Source: Desulfuromonadales bacterium (GTDB taxonomy: Bacteria; Desulfobacterota; Desulfuromonadia; Desulfuromonadales; Geoalkalibacteraceae). Taken from it: DNA of 41,482 nt. Both the position numbers and the translations under genes were made by a program. Location: the NCBI GenBank assembly GCA_024636255.1, contig JAGXHK010000035.1, positions 1-41,482 of the forward strand, read 5' to 3'. Below the pieces are notes generated by a model. It searched no databases. It worked only from the letters and a program-made list of their open reading frames with translations, and was not told the origin of the DNA. Position 1 is the stretch's first letter; every line of letters starts with the position of its first letter. Positions 28,180-41,482 of the stretch are shown here, piece after piece.

Positions 28180-29796
28180 CTAGTCTTTTTTGCGATTGAT
28201 CAGGGCCTGTTGGCCGATTGTGAGAACATTATTCACCAGCCAGTAGATCACCAGGCCAGAGGGGAAGTTGAGAAACAAAAAGGTAAAAACAATCGGCATG
28301 GCCAGGAAAATTTTCGCCTGGGTCGGGTCCATCTGTGTGGGTGTCATTTTTTGCTGAAGAAACATCGTGGCACCCATCAGCAACGGCGTGACGTAGTAGG
28401 GGTCCTTAGCAGAAAGATCGGTGATCCAAAGAAAAAATTCGGCCTGGCGTAACTCGATAGAGAACAATAACACCTTGTACAGTGCAAAGAAAACAGGGAT
28501 CTGGATGAGCATCGGCAGACATCCGCCAAGTGGGTTGACCCGGTGTTCTTTGTATAGATTCATCATCTCCACATTGAGGCGCTGCTTGTCATTCTTATGC
28601 TTTTCCCGCAGTTTCTGCATTTCAGGCTGCAGTTTCTGCATATTTTTCATTGAACTATAGCTTTTCTGAGTCAGAGGCCAGAAAAAAGCTTTTATAATCA
28701 CGGTGAGAAGAATAATGGCAACCCCGTAGTTGCCGATGAAAGAGTAGAAAAATTTCAGAACATGCAGAAGCGGCCGAGAGAGAAAACCGAAAAAGCCGAA
28801 ATCAATTGCCTCCGATAGTTGATGATCGACACTTTTAAGAATATCGAAATCTTTCGGGCCAAAATAACCAAGAAAATCAAAACGTGCGGACTCTCCCGGG
28901 TTCAGACTCCGGTAAGGGGTGATTACCGAATTGATCACCAGATCGCCGCTTCCCTCGATCCGTGCCCGCTCGCTCGAGCCTACCAGAGGAACAAATGCGG
29001 AAAGAAAATATTTCTTCTGAAAGCCGGTCCAGGCAATATTATTTTGAAATTCCTTTGACCCTTCAGCAAGATCATCGACATCGACATTATTTAATTCGCC
29101 ACCCGAATATATGGACGGACCAACGAATTCATTGTAAGAACCCGCCATCGACTCGTCCCAAATTTCAGCCACCCCGACCGCAATATTTCCCGACAGCGTC
29201 CCGCCGCTGCGATTGAGAACTTCGACGGAAAAATCGACGTCGTAACTCTCCGCAGAGAACCGATAAACTTTGGCGATATCAAGGCCGTTATCAAGGCGGG
29301 TCGAAAAAACGATTTCGACCTCTTCCCCGGGAGCAAGACGGACTTCATCGCGCTCCAAATTCACCTGATAGAGAGCGTCTTCTTCTACCCCGAACCCATC
29401 GGAACCGCGGGTAAACAAACTTCCCCCCGGGCGCCCGCTAAAGTCGGAAAGGGTAACGGCGCCGGTTACCTTTTCCTTATCCTTTTGATATTCGGTCAAC
29501 GCGACCTGCTTAATTACCCCCCCTTGGGAGGACAGGATATACTCATAGATCCCGCTGCGAACGGTTATTCGACGCGCTTCGGCTTGCCGATCGGCGGTGA
29601 AACGCGGAGCCGGGACGGCATCCGCAGTCCCCTCAATCGAGGATGCCGGCGTCTGCTCAGCCACAGGTGCTCGGGTTTCCTCGGTTTGCTGATCAGCCGG
29701 CCCACCGGTCGGCTTTTCCGGGGGAAACAGGACGGTAAATCCCATCCAGACGATAAGCATAAGCAGGATGGCGATCAGTGTCCGTTTGTTTTCCAT
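28180..29796 (-). CDS. yidC: Membrane protein insertase YidC
   Basis: MENKRTLIAILLMLIVWMGFTVLFPP; YGVAIILLTVIIKAFFWPLTQKSYSSMKNMQKLQPEMQKLREKHKNDKQRLN. Confidence 0.97.
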   Translation of the reverse strand: MENKRTLIAILLMLIVWMGFTVLFPPEKPTGGPADQQTEETRAPVAEQTPASSIEGTADAVPAPRFTADRQAEARRITVRSGIYEYILSSQGGVIKQVALTEYQKDKEKVTGAVTLSDFSGRPGGSLFTRGSDGFGVEEDALYQVNLERDEVRLAPGEEVEIVFSTRLDNGLDIAKVYRFSAESYDVDFSVEVLNRSGGTLSGNIAVGVAEIWDESMAGSYNEFVGPSIYSGGELNNVDVDDLAEGSKEFQNNIAWTGFQKKYFLSAFVPLVGSSERARIEGSGDLVINSVITPYRSLNPGESARFDFLGYFGPKDFDILKSVDHQLSEAIDFGFFGFLSRPLLHVLKFFYSFIGNYGVAIILLTVIIKAFFWPLTQKSYSSMKNMQKLQPEMQKLREKHKNDKQRLNVEMMNLYKEHRVNPLGGCLPMLIQIPVFFALYKVLLFSIELRQAEFFLWITDLSAKDPYYVTPLLMGATMFLQQKMTPTQMDPTQAKIFLAMPIVFTFLFLNFPSGLVIYWLVNNVLTIGQQALINRKKD

Positions 29797-29848
29797 AAGA
29801 TGTCCTCCGCTGAAGCGCAGTCTGTTTTTTCATGAAAGATGATAGAGT

Positions 29849-30073
29849 TTACGAATCCTTGCAGCGAACCGGGTCGAATCCGCCGGGATGCCAGGGATGA
29901 CAGCGCAAAATACGCCGGAAACCGAGCCACAATCCCTTGATGGCACCATGGATCTGCAAGGCTTCGATGCAGTAGGAAGAACAGGAAGGATAAAAGCGGC
30001 AGGTGGGCGGATTGAGAGGGGAGATGACTTGCTGATAAAAACGGACCGTCAGGATCAGAGTTTTTTTGACCAT
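29849..30073 (-). CDS. yidD: Membrane protein insertion efficiency factor YidD
   Basis: [36 protein letters not shown]; lies between yidC and rnpA. Confidence 0.95.
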   Translation of the reverse strand: MVKKTLILTVRFYQQVISPLNPPTCRFYPSCSSYCIEALQIHGAIKGLWLGFRRILRCHPWHPGGFDPVRCKDS

Positions 30074-30423
30074 GAGGTGTTCTTCCCAAGTCCCAGCAGG
30101 AGTTCCTCCCTTACCTGGGAGAAATTGAGCCGAGCCGCCCCCGGCTTGGCAATAATCGAGAAATCGTAATCGTTTTCAAATTCGGTGCTAAATTTCCGAA
30201 AAAATTCCCGCACAAATCGCTTGACGCGGTTGCGTACAACGGCGCCGCCCACTCTGCGACTCGCTGTTATTCCAAGGCGACTCGGCGGTTTTTCCCGTGC
30301 TCTGACGTAAACAATAAAGTGGGGCGTTTTCAACAAACGCCCCTCCTTTTTGACCTCAAGAAACTCCTTGCGCCGCCTTAATCTCTTTTCGGGAGGGTAG
30401 GTGAATTCACCCCGGCCCGGCAC
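30055..30423 (-). CDS. rnpA: Ribonuclease P protein component (proposed GTG start at 30423; frame open upstream to 30672)
   Basis: [63 protein letters not shown]. Confidence 0.88.
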   Translation of the reverse strand: MPGRGEFTYPPEKRLRRRKEFLEVKKEGRLLKTPHFIVYVRAREKPPSRLGITASRRVGGAVVRNRVKRFVREFFRKFSTEFENDYDFSIIAKPGAARLNFSQVREELLLGLGKNTSWSKKL

Positions 30424-30428
30424 GCGGA

Positions 30429-30581
30429 TTACTTCTTCGGCGTACTTGCGCACAGGCTCTTGCGCCCGCGTGAGCGACGACGGTTGATCAAATGACGGCC
30501 GTTTTTCGTCTGCATCCGCTTGCGGAACCCGTGTGTTCTTTTTCTCCGGATTCGACTCGGCTGATAAGTTCGTTTGGACAT
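30429..30581 (-). CDS. rpmH: 50S ribosomal protein L34 (not in ORF track)
   Basis: Manual translation gives [50 protein letters not shown]; upstream ggagc SD. Confidence 0.97.
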   Translation of the reverse strand: MSKRTYQPSRIRRKRTHGFRKRMQTKNGRHLINRRRSRGRKSLCASTPKK

Positions 30582-30732
30582 TCTTTTGCTCCTTTATCTC
30601 TCTTCGAAAAGCGTCAAGTAAAGGGGATTTTAAAACACACATCAACTCCGAAGTCAAGCGCGAAAAGGCCAACCCGTTGCTCTTCGAATCGCCAAATCCG
30701 AAAGAGAAACTCCCGAGTTAAATTTTTTCTCT

Positions 30733-30741
30733 TTATCCACA
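30733..30741 (+). promoter_or_regulatory. DnaA box
   Basis: TTATCCACA, perfect consensus, between rpmH and dnaA. Confidence 0.75.
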
Positions 30742-30954
30742 AAATATCCAGCGACAAAGAGGCTTGCATTCCGTGCGCCCTCTCTGTTACTTTATTCAAT
30801 CCTTTAAAGGATTCAGAATATTAGATACAAAGCCTTGAAAATAAAGATTTTTTCCTTGTTCCACAGCTGTTTATAAGCTGTGAATTGTCTGTATTGAAAA
30901 GGCGGGAGAGAACGCGAACGCCTCCCCTTATAAAAAAAGATAATTGTATTTTCA

Positions 30955-32310
30955 ATGGATAGACTCTGGCGCGAAACATTAACAGCTCTTGAACAGACGA
31001 TGAAGCCCCAACACTTCACAACCTGGATTAAACCGATCCGGTTTGTGCGGGTCGATAAATCGGAAGTTTATCTGGAGGTGCCGAATCGCTTCTTTCTCGA
31101 CTGGGTCCGGGATAATTATGCCGGCCAGATCACGCAGACCCTCTCCTCGATCGGCGCGATCGATTACCAGGTCAGCTTCCAGGTGGCGCAAAAACATCCC
31201 GGGGAAAAACCCGGCCGCGGTTCCGAACCTCGCCCGGAGCCGGCCATGCCGCAGCCGCCGGTAAAAACTCCCGCCAAATCGGAGAGCTTTGCCTCGAATC
31301 TGAATCCGAAGTATATTTTTACCGACTTTGTCCCAGGATCATCAAATCAATTTGCTCACGCCGCCGCAATGGCTGTGGCGAATAATCCCGCAACCACTTA
31401 CAATCCCCTGTTCATCTACGGAGGCGTTGGCTTGGGAAAAACCCATCTTGCCAATGCAATCGGCAATGCCATCCTCAAGAAGAATCCGGAGATGAGCGTC
31501 TGCTATTATGCTTCCGAAAAATTTATGAATGAGTTGATCAACTCGCTGCGCTATGCCCGAATGGATGAATTTCGCAACAAATTTCGCTCCATGGATGTCC
31601 TGCTTATCGACGATGTTCAGTTTATCGCCGGCAAAGAACGTACGCAGGAAGAGTTTTTCCACACGTTCAACGCCCTTTACGAGTCGCACAAGCAGATCGT
31701 TGTGACCTCGGATAAATTTCCGAAGGAGATACCGGGTCTCGAGGAGCGTCTGCGCTCGCGCTTTGAGTGGGGGCTGATTGCAGATATACAACCACCGGAT
31801 GTGGAGACCAAACAGGCGATTCTGCGCATGAAGGCAGAGAAAAACGGGATTGAGCTTCCGGAGGATCTGGCTATTTTTCTGGCCAATTCCGTATCAAGCA
31901 ACGTTCGGGAACTCGAGGGCTATCTGATAAGGCTGGGCGCTTACGCCAGTCTGACTTCCACCCCGATCACCCTGGAGCTGGCGCGCGACGTTCTCAAGGA
32001 TATTCTGATCGAAAAGAACCGGGAATTGGGGGTGGATGAAATCCAGAAGGTCGTCGCCTCTCATTTCGGCATAAAAATTTCAGATCTCAAATCGGCCAAA
32101 AGACTTAAGGCCCTGGTGCTGCCTCGCCAGATTGCCATGTATCTTTCGCGTCAACTTACGTCTCTCTCATTTCCCGAGATCGGCGATCGCTTCGGTGGCA
32201 AGGATCATTCGACAATCATTCATGCGATTAAGAAAATTGAGAAGAAAATGGAGGAGGACCTGCAGCTTCGCTCAGCGATCACAACGCTCAGAAATAGCCT
32301 CTCCCGTTAA
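30955..32310 (+). CDS. dnaA: Chromosomal replication initiator DnaA
   Basis: NPLFIYGGVGLGKTHLANAIGN; DVLLIDDVQFIAGKERTQEEFFHTFNAL; C-terminal FGGKDHSTIIHAIKKIE. Confidence 0.98.
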   Translation: MDRLWRETLTALEQTMKPQHFTTWIKPIRFVRVDKSEVYLEVPNRFFLDWVRDNYAGQITQTLSSIGAIDYQVSFQVAQKHPGEKPGRGSEPRPEPAMPQPPVKTPAKSESFASNLNPKYIFTDFVPGSSNQFAHAAAMAVANNPATTYNPLFIYGGVGLGKTHLANAIGNAILKKNPEMSVCYYASEKFMNELINSLRYARMDEFRNKFRSMDVLLIDDVQFIAGKERTQEEFFHTFNALYESHKQIVVTSDKFPKEIPGLEERLRSRFEWGLIADIQPPDVETKQAILRMKAEKNGIELPEDLAIFLANSVSSNVRELEGYLIRLGAYASLTSTPITLELARDVLKDILIEKNRELGVDEIQKVVASHFGIKISDLKSAKRLKALVLPRQIAMYLSRQLTSLSFPEIGDRFGGKDHSTIIHAIKKIEKKMEEDLQLRSAITTLRNSLSR

Positions 32311-32543
32311 AATGGAGTGTGCATAACCTCGGTATGTGCCGGGGGATGGATCGGGGGATAACTACTTTTCCACAATCGGCCCGCCAGAAGGGTCGCTTCG
32401 GCCACACCCCCATGCACACGCGCCAGAGCGGACTGCGACTGGGCCAGAGCTGCGTTTCAACATATACACAGCCCCTACTATGTACTACTATTTAAAGCTT
32501 TAAAACCTATAATAACAATAGGTCATGTGAATAAGGAGGCTTT
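32311..32543. other. Candidate oriC (dnaA-dnaN intergenic region)
   Basis: TGTGCATAA (32318-32326, TTATGCACA on minus strand), TTTTCCACA (32366-32374), ATATACACA (32462-32470), then GCCCC and TACTATGTACTACTATTT plus an AT-rich tract. Confidence 0.75.
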
Positions 32544-33662
32544 ATGAATTTCGCCATTGAAAAGGAATTTTTTCTCAAGGGGCTTGCCAGAATTCAAGGC
32601 ATCGTCGAAAGACGCAACACCATCCCTGTTCTGGCCAATGTGCTGATCGAGACCCATGAGGGAGAAATCTGTCTGACGGCTACCGATCTCGAAGTCGGAA
32701 TGCGATCCTTTTATCCGGCTAAAATAAAAGAATCGGGACGGATCACCGTTTCGGCTAAAAAGCTCTACGAAATCGTGCGCGAGTTGCCCGAGGGTGAACT
32801 CTCCTTTAAAGCGAAAGAGAACTGCTGGATCGAGATCCGCTCGGGCAAAGCAATTTTCAACATTGTCGGTCTTTCACCAGAGGAATTTCCCCATTTTCCC
32901 GATACGGCGCAGCAGGGGTTCATCTCGCTGCCTCCCGAAACTCTCAGGGAGATGATAGATAAAACCACTTTCGCCATGTCGACGGACGAAACCAAATACA
33001 ACCTCAATGGCATTTTTTTCCGCTCCTTCAGCGACGATCAGGTGCATCATCTGAGCCTGGTGGCCACCGACGGCCATCGCCTGAGCAAAATAGAGCGTGA
33101 AATCCCCGCAGTAGATATTCCGCAGTTGCACAAAGGGGTTATCTTCCCGCGCAAGGGGATTATGGAGTTGAAGAAAATGTCGGAAGAGGGAGAGGGGAAT
33201 CTCGAACTCGGCTTCATAGAGAACAGCGCAGTCATCCGGCGCGCCAAAACCGTGGTCGTCATGCGCCTGGTTGATGGTGAATTTCCCGAGTACGAACGGG
33301 TCATTCCGCGCGACAACGAGGTTTCGGCTATCATCCCGACCGCTGTTTTCCTGCAGGCCCTGCGCCGCATGGCGATTCTATCCAGCGAAAAATCGCGCGG
33401 TGTAAAAATATCCCTGCAGCCTGGCGTGCTGGAGGTTTCCTCTTCGAACCCCGAATTTGGCGACGCCCGTGAAGAGATCGGGGTAGACTTTGATGGACAG
33501 GCGCTGTCCATCGGTTTTAATGCCCGCTATCTTCTCGATATTCTTCAGAGCATGGAGGCGGAGAAGGTTGATTTGCGGCTCAAGGACAACCTTTCCCCGG
33601 GGCTTCTCGTGCCCGAGGAAGAGGGGAATTACCTGGCGGTGATCATGCCGATGCGTCTTTGA
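32544..33662 (+). CDS. dnaN: DNA polymerase III beta subunit (sliding clamp)
   Basis: 372 aa; MNFAIEKEFFLKGLARIQGIVERRNTIPVLANVLIE; C-terminal YLAVIMPMRL; aaggagg SD. Confidence 0.97.
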   Translation: MNFAIEKEFFLKGLARIQGIVERRNTIPVLANVLIETHEGEICLTATDLEVGMRSFYPAKIKESGRITVSAKKLYEIVRELPEGELSFKAKENCWIEIRSGKAIFNIVGLSPEEFPHFPDTAQQGFISLPPETLREMIDKTTFAMSTDETKYNLNGIFFRSFSDDQVHHLSLVATDGHRLSKIEREIPAVDIPQLHKGVIFPRKGIMELKKMSEEGEGNLELGFIENSAVIRRAKTVVVMRLVDGEFPEYERVIPRDNEVSAIIPTAVFLQALRRMAILSSEKSRGVKISLQPGVLEVSSSNPEFGDAREEIGVDFDGQALSIGFNARYLLDILQSMEAEKVDLRLKDNLSPGLLVPEEEGNYLAVIMPMRL

Positions 33663-33733
33663 GGAATCGGCTCCCGCCAAACGGAAAGGCTTTTTTCTAT
33701 TAAAAAGCTTTTTTTTTGACGGGAGAGATTGGT

Positions 33734-37223
<3,490 letters not shown>

Positions 37224-37330
37224 AAGCCGGACCTGTAGGCATAAGGCGCCGGTGCCGGGAACCTGCTCTTCTCCCGGCGCCTTGCGGGCCAGGAGCCGAT
37301 CGGCCGATTTTAAAAAAGGACCATTGAACA

Positions 37331-39844
37331 ATGCTCGAATCATCAAAATTCACCGTCAATATCGAAGACGAGATGCGCAAGTCCTACATGGACTATGCGA
37401 TGAGCGTTATTATCGGGCGTGCCCTGCCCGACGTGCGCGATGGGCTCAAACCGGTCCACCGACGGGTTCTCTTTGCTATGCACGATCTGGGCAACGAGTG
37501 GAACAAGCCGTATAAAAAATCGGCGCGCGTGGTCGGCGACGTGATCGGTAAATATCATCCCCATGGCGACTCAGCGGTCTACGACACGATCGTGCGTATG
37601 GCGCAGGAATTCTCGATGCGCCATCCTCTGGTCGACGGCCAGGGGAACTTCGGCTCGATCGATGGCGACTCGGCCGCAGCGATGCGTTACACCGAGGTGC
37701 GCATGGCCCGCCTGGCTTCGGAACTGCTCGACGATATCGAAAAAGAGACGGTCGATTTCTCACCGAACTATGATGAATCTCTGCATGAACCGATTGTCCT
37801 GCCGGCGAAATTCCCGAATCTTCTGGTCAACGGCGCAGAAGGTATCGCGGTGGGCATGGCGACCAAGATTCCGCCTCATAACCTGGGCGAAATCGTTGAC
37901 GGGCTGGTGGCGATCATCGAGGATCCGCGCATCCGAATGGATGAACTGATCGAGAAGATTCCCGGGCCGGATTTTCCCACCGCCGGTTTCATCTTCGGTG
38001 TCGAAGGGATTCGCGAAGCCTATCGCACAGGGCGGGGTATCCTGCAGATGCGCGCGCGGGCCCTGGTCGAGGTGGACAAACGGACCGGCCGCGAGGCCAT
38101 CGTTATTACGGAAATCCCCTATCAGGTCAATAAGGCCCGCCTGATCGAAAAGATAGCCGAGCTGGTCAAAGACAAGAAAATCGAGGGAATATCGGACCTG
38201 CGCGACGAGTCGGACCGCGAAGGAATGCGCATTGTCATTGAACTCAAGCGCGATGCGATCCCCGGCGTCATACTCAACCAGCTCTTCAAGATGACGGCGA
38301 TGCAGTCCAGCTTCGGCATCATCATGCTCGCTATTGTCTCCGGACAGCCGCAGATACTCGATCTGCGCCGGATGCTCGAGCTGTTCATCGAGCACCGCAA
38401 AGAGATCGTCACCCGCCGCTGCATCTTCGAGTTGAAGAAGGCCGAGGCCCGTGCTCACATCCTCGAAGGCCTCAAAATTGCGCTTGAGAACCTCGATGAG
38501 GTGATTCAGATCATCAAAACCTCGGCCAATCCCCGCGAAGCCCAGGATCGATTGATCGAGCGCTTCAAATTCAGTGAAATCCAGGCCAAAGCCATTCTCG
38601 AGATGCGTCTGCACCGACTCACCGGCCTCGAGCGCGACAAGATCATCGCCGAGTATGAAGAAGTTCTGGCAACGATACGCCGGCTCAAGGAGATTCTTGC
38701 CTCCGAGGTGGAAATCCTCAAGATCATCAAGACCGAGCTTCTCGAGATCAAAGAGCGCTTCGCCAACCCGCGGCGCACCGAAATCGTGCCGCACACCGGC
38801 GATCTCTCCCTCGAAGACCTGATTGTCGAAGAAGACATGGTGGTGACCGTTTCTCATACCGGCTACATCAAGCGCAACGCCGTTTCTCTTTACCGTGCCC
38901 AGCGCCGCGGCGGCAAAGGCAAGACCGGGATGCGCCCCAAGGAAGAGGACTTCGTCGAGCGTTTATTCATTGCTTCGACGCACAGTTACATCCTGATCTT
39001 TACCGATCTGGGGAAGGTGTACTGGCTCAAGGTTCACGAAATACCCCAGGGCGGCCGGGCCTCGCGCGGCAAAGCGATTGTCAACCTGCTGAATCTGGCA
39101 CCCAATGAACGCGTGATGACCATCCTGCCGGTCAAGGACTTCGAGGAGGGCAAATACATCATTACCGCCACCCAGAAAGGGGTGGTCAAGAAAACCGAAC
39201 TGATGGCGTATTCCAAGCCGCGTACCGGCGGGATCATCGCTCTGACCATCGACGAAGATGATCATCTGATCGCGGCCCGGCTCACCGATGGTGAGCAGGA
39301 TATACTGCTCGCCACCCGCAACGGCAAAGCGATTCGCTTTCACGAAACCGGCGCCCGTTCCATGGGACGTACCGCTCGCGGAGTGCGCGGCATGATGCTC
39401 GAGGGCGACGACGAGGTGATCGGGATGGAGGTTGTCACCGGGGCGACCGCCGCGACTCTGGTCACAATCACTGAAAACGGCTATGGCAAACGGACTGAAA
39501 TCGACGAATACCGGGTTCAGAGCCGCGGGGGGAAGGGGATCATCACCATCAAAACCTCGGCGCGCAATGGCAAGGTCGTCGATATCAAGCTGGTTGGTGA
39601 AGATGAGGACCTGATGCTTATCACTAATCGCGGCAAAGTGCTGCGCACCCGGGTTTCGCATCTCTCGATCATCGGGCGCAATACCCAGGGGGTACGCATG
39701 ATGGTCCTTGAACCGGAGGAGCGCATCGTCGCCGTGGCCAAGCTCGCCGAAAAGGATGAGGAGAATGGACTCGAACTCGGTCCAGAAGCTGAAGAAGAGG
39801 ATTCTGAAGGAGGAATTGAGCCGGAGGAAGGGCAGGAAGAGTAG
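37331..39844 (+). CDS. gyrA: DNA gyrase subunit A
   Basis: 837 aa; [48 protein letters not shown]; GyrA box QRRGGKG; acidic C-terminal tail. Confidence 0.98.
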   Translation: MLESSKFTVNIEDEMRKSYMDYAMSVIIGRALPDVRDGLKPVHRRVLFAMHDLGNEWNKPYKKSARVVGDVIGKYHPHGDSAVYDTIVRMAQEFSMRHPLVDGQGNFGSIDGDSAAAMRYTEVRMARLASELLDDIEKETVDFSPNYDESLHEPIVLPAKFPNLLVNGAEGIAVGMATKIPPHNLGEIVDGLVAIIEDPRIRMDELIEKIPGPDFPTAGFIFGVEGIREAYRTGRGILQMRARALVEVDKRTGREAIVITEIPYQVNKARLIEKIAELVKDKKIEGISDLRDESDREGMRIVIELKRDAIPGVILNQLFKMTAMQSSFGIIMLAIVSGQPQILDLRRMLELFIEHRKEIVTRRCIFELKKAEARAHILEGLKIALENLDEVIQIIKTSANPREAQDRLIERFKFSEIQAKAILEMRLHRLTGLERDKIIAEYEEVLATIRRLKEILASEVEILKIIKTELLEIKERFANPRRTEIVPHTGDLSLEDLIVEEDMVVTVSHTGYIKRNAVSLYRAQRRGGKGKTGMRPKEEDFVERLFIASTHSYILIFTDLGKVYWLKVHEIPQGGRASRGKAIVNLLNLAPNERVMTILPVKDFEEGKYIITATQKGVVKKTELMAYSKPRTGGIIALTIDEDDHLIAARLTDGEQDILLATRNGKAIRFHETGARSMGRTARGVRGMMLEGDDEVIGMEVVTGATAATLVTITENGYGKRTEIDEYRVQSRGGKGIITIKTSARNGKVVDIKLVGEDEDLMLITNRGKVLRTRVSHLSIIGRNTQGVRMMVLEPEERIVAVAKLAEKDEENGLELGPEAEEEDSEGGIEPEEGQEE

Positions 39845-40658
39845 GCGCCGGCTACTTCTAATTCTGTTTCTCCTGCTTCTGGTAGCGACGGGCGGGGCTG
39901 TCATCGGCGGTGAATTTTACAGTCGGGAGGCGATTGCCGAGCGCCAGTTCGCCCGTGCCGAAAAGCTGCTCGCCGAAAAAAAATATGCGGATGCGTCCGG
40001 TGCTTTTCGGGAAATCTACCAGCTCTATCCGAATCATCACCTGGCTCCGCGCTCCCTGTTCACCAGCGGTGAAATCAAGCACCTCTATCTTGAAAGCCCG
40101 GAAAAAGCCCTGCTCGATTTTCTCCTGGTGGAGAAAACGTACCCGGACAGCGATTTCCGCGAAACCGCCCAGCGCCGGATCGCCGCGCTCTACATGGAAA
40201 GGCTCGAGGATTTCGAGCGGGCCGTCGTGGCCTATCAGAAGCTGCTTGACGAGGGCGTTGCGGATGCCGACGGCATTCAGTACCGCATCGGCGAAGCGTA
40301 TTTCAAGCTCAATAATTTTGAACAGGCGCGCATCGAATGGGAAACCCTGCTGAAAAGATCACCTGAGAGCGCTCTGCTCCCTGAGGCGCTCTACCGCATC
40401 GGGGTCACCTGGTCGCTGGAGAAGGATTACCAGGCGGCCGAAGAGACGTTTCTGCAGGTGATGGACGCATATCCGCAAAGTCCGTACGCACCGGAGGCGC
40501 GCTTTTCCCTGGCGGCCATCTACGAGGAACAGGAGCGCTTGGCTGCAGCCTTGGATCTTCTTGAAACGCTTCAAGGCGAATATCTGAGCCAAAAGGCCCT
40601 GGATAAGAAAATGGAGCAGGTGCGTGAACGAATGACGAGAAAGAAAAAAGCGATTTAG
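39765..40658 (+). CDS. Membrane-anchored tetratricopeptide-repeat protein (track start 39708; ATG 39765 has an aggag SD)
   Basis: Basic N-terminus [32 protein letters not shown], then TPR-like repeats ([61 protein letters not shown]). Confidence 0.85.
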   Translation: MDSNSVQKLKKRILKEELSRRKGRKSRRRLLLILFLLLLVATGGAVIGGEFYSREAIAERQFARAEKLLAEKKYADASGAFREIYQLYPNHHLAPRSLFTSGEIKHLYLESPEKALLDFLLVEKTYPDSDFRETAQRRIAALYMERLEDFERAVVAYQKLLDEGVADADGIQYRIGEAYFKLNNFEQARIEWETLLKRSPESALLPEALYRIGVTWSLEKDYQAAEETFLQVMDAYPQSPYAPEARFSLAAIYEEQERLAAALDLLETLQGEYLSQKALDKKMEQVRERMTRKKKAI

Positions 40659-40695
40659 CCCCGGACGGGTTTTTTGCAAGTGGGAGGAGTCAGAG

Positions 40696-41482
40696 ATGCG
40701 TATCGGAGTCATCGGCGCTGGAAGTTGGGGGACAACCCTGGCAGACCTGGTTGCCCGGAAACAACACGATGTGACCCTGTGGGCCTATGAACCTGATTTG
40801 GTGGAGCGCATGCGCGCGCGGCGCGAGAACGATCTGTTTCTTGCCGGGCACTCTCTGGACCCGGGGCTGAAGTATACCAACTCCTTGAGCGAGGCGGTCA
40901 CAGGGATGGACCTGCTCGTGCTGGTTCCGCCGGCGCAGGTGATGGGAGCGCTGATGGAGCAGGCGGTGGCGCATATTTCCACCGACTGCCTGGTCGTTTC
41001 GGCGTCAAAGGGGATCGAAACGGAGTCTCTGAAGACCATGTCGGAGGTGCTCGAAGCGATTCTCCCCGGCGAGTTGCAGAATAGGCTGGTCTTTCTCTCC
41101 GGGCCATCCTTTGCCAAAGAAGTTGCCGCCGGCATGCCGACCGCGGTGGTCTCCGCTTCGCGCAGCGCCTCTGCTGCTCTGCGTGCCCAGGAGGCGTTCA
41201 GTACCGAAACCTTTCGCGCCTATACCAACGACGATCCGATCGGAGTGGAACTCGGCGGCGCGCTGAAAAATGTCATCGCCCTGGCCGCAGGTGTTTCCGA
41301 CGGACTCGGCTTCGGGTACAACAGCCGCGCCGCACTGATTACCCGCGGACTGGCTGAGATGACGCGCCTTGGCGTTGCCAAAGGGGCCAAGGCCGCCACC
41401 TTCGCGGGCCTGGCCGGAATGGGCGACTTGGTTCTCACCTGTACCGGCGATCTGTCGCGCAACCGAACCGTCGGACTCGAAC
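40696..41482 (+). CDS. gpsA: NAD(P)H-dependent glycerol-3-phosphate dehydrogenase (3' truncated by window end)
   Basis: Manual translation MRIGVIGAGSWGTTLADLVARKQHDVTLW...SGPSFAKEVAAGMPTAVV...GGALKNVIALAAGVSDGLGFGYNSRAALITRGLAEM...GLAGMGDLVLTCTG; ggagg SD. Confidence 0.96.
   Translation, partial: MRIGVIGAGSWGTTLADLVARKQHDVTLWAYEPDLVERMRARRENDLFLAGHSLDPGLKYTNSLSEAVTGMDLLVLVPPAQVMGALMEQAVAHISTDCLVVSASKGIETESLKTMSEVLEAILPGELQNRLVFLSGPSFAKEVAAGMPTAVVSASRSASAALRAQEAFSTETFRAYTNDDPIGVELGGALKNVIALAAGVSDGLGFGYNSRAALITRGLAEMTRLGVAKGAKAATFAGLAGMGDLVLTCTGDLSRNRTVGLE

Noticed and set aside
37245-37285. ggcgccgg ... ccggcgcc hairpin between gyrB and gyrA as a terminator
   Set aside because: No T tract, and gyrA follows directly; may be a weak attenuator but support is insufficient.
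37760-38857. 365-aa minus-strand ORF opposite gyrA
   Set aside because: Antisense of a conserved essential gene; no recognisable motif.

Overview
The window reads as the origin-proximal part of a deltaproteobacterial chromosome (Desulfuromonadales-like; taxonomy is inferred from gene content and style). Divergent arms lie on either side of dnaA. Leftward: rpmH-rnpA-yidD-yidC-mnmE-mnmG-rsmG-parA-parB-bactofilin. Rightward: dnaA-dnaN-recF-gyrB-gyrA-TPR protein-gpsA (truncated). Further left are a PLP aminotransferase, a GCS2-type glutamate-cysteine ligase, transketolase, a glycine betaine ABC transporter, oligoendopeptidase F, a lipoprotein/peroxiredoxin cluster, an Mla/MCE lipid transport operon and a GH65 glycoside phosphorylase. 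Main observations: (1) a peroxiredoxin gene is split in the ORF track by an in-frame UGA exactly at the peroxidatic Cys position, with a hairpin 15 nt downstream, so it is probably a selenoprotein; (2) a sharp composition break inside the GH65 ORF near 1.9 kb suggests an assembly chimera or recent recombination with a high-GC actinobacterium-like sequence; (3) a 165-bp MITE-like palindromic element has 21-bp terminal inverted repeats; (4) the dnaA-dnaN gap has DnaA boxes and a box/GC-rich/DnaA-trio-like arrangement; (5) a near-perfect parS lies between mnmG and mnmE; (6) rpmH is absent from the ORF track and lies inside an open rnpA frame; (7) an unannotated gap carries a small ORF or sRNA candidate with a strong terminator.
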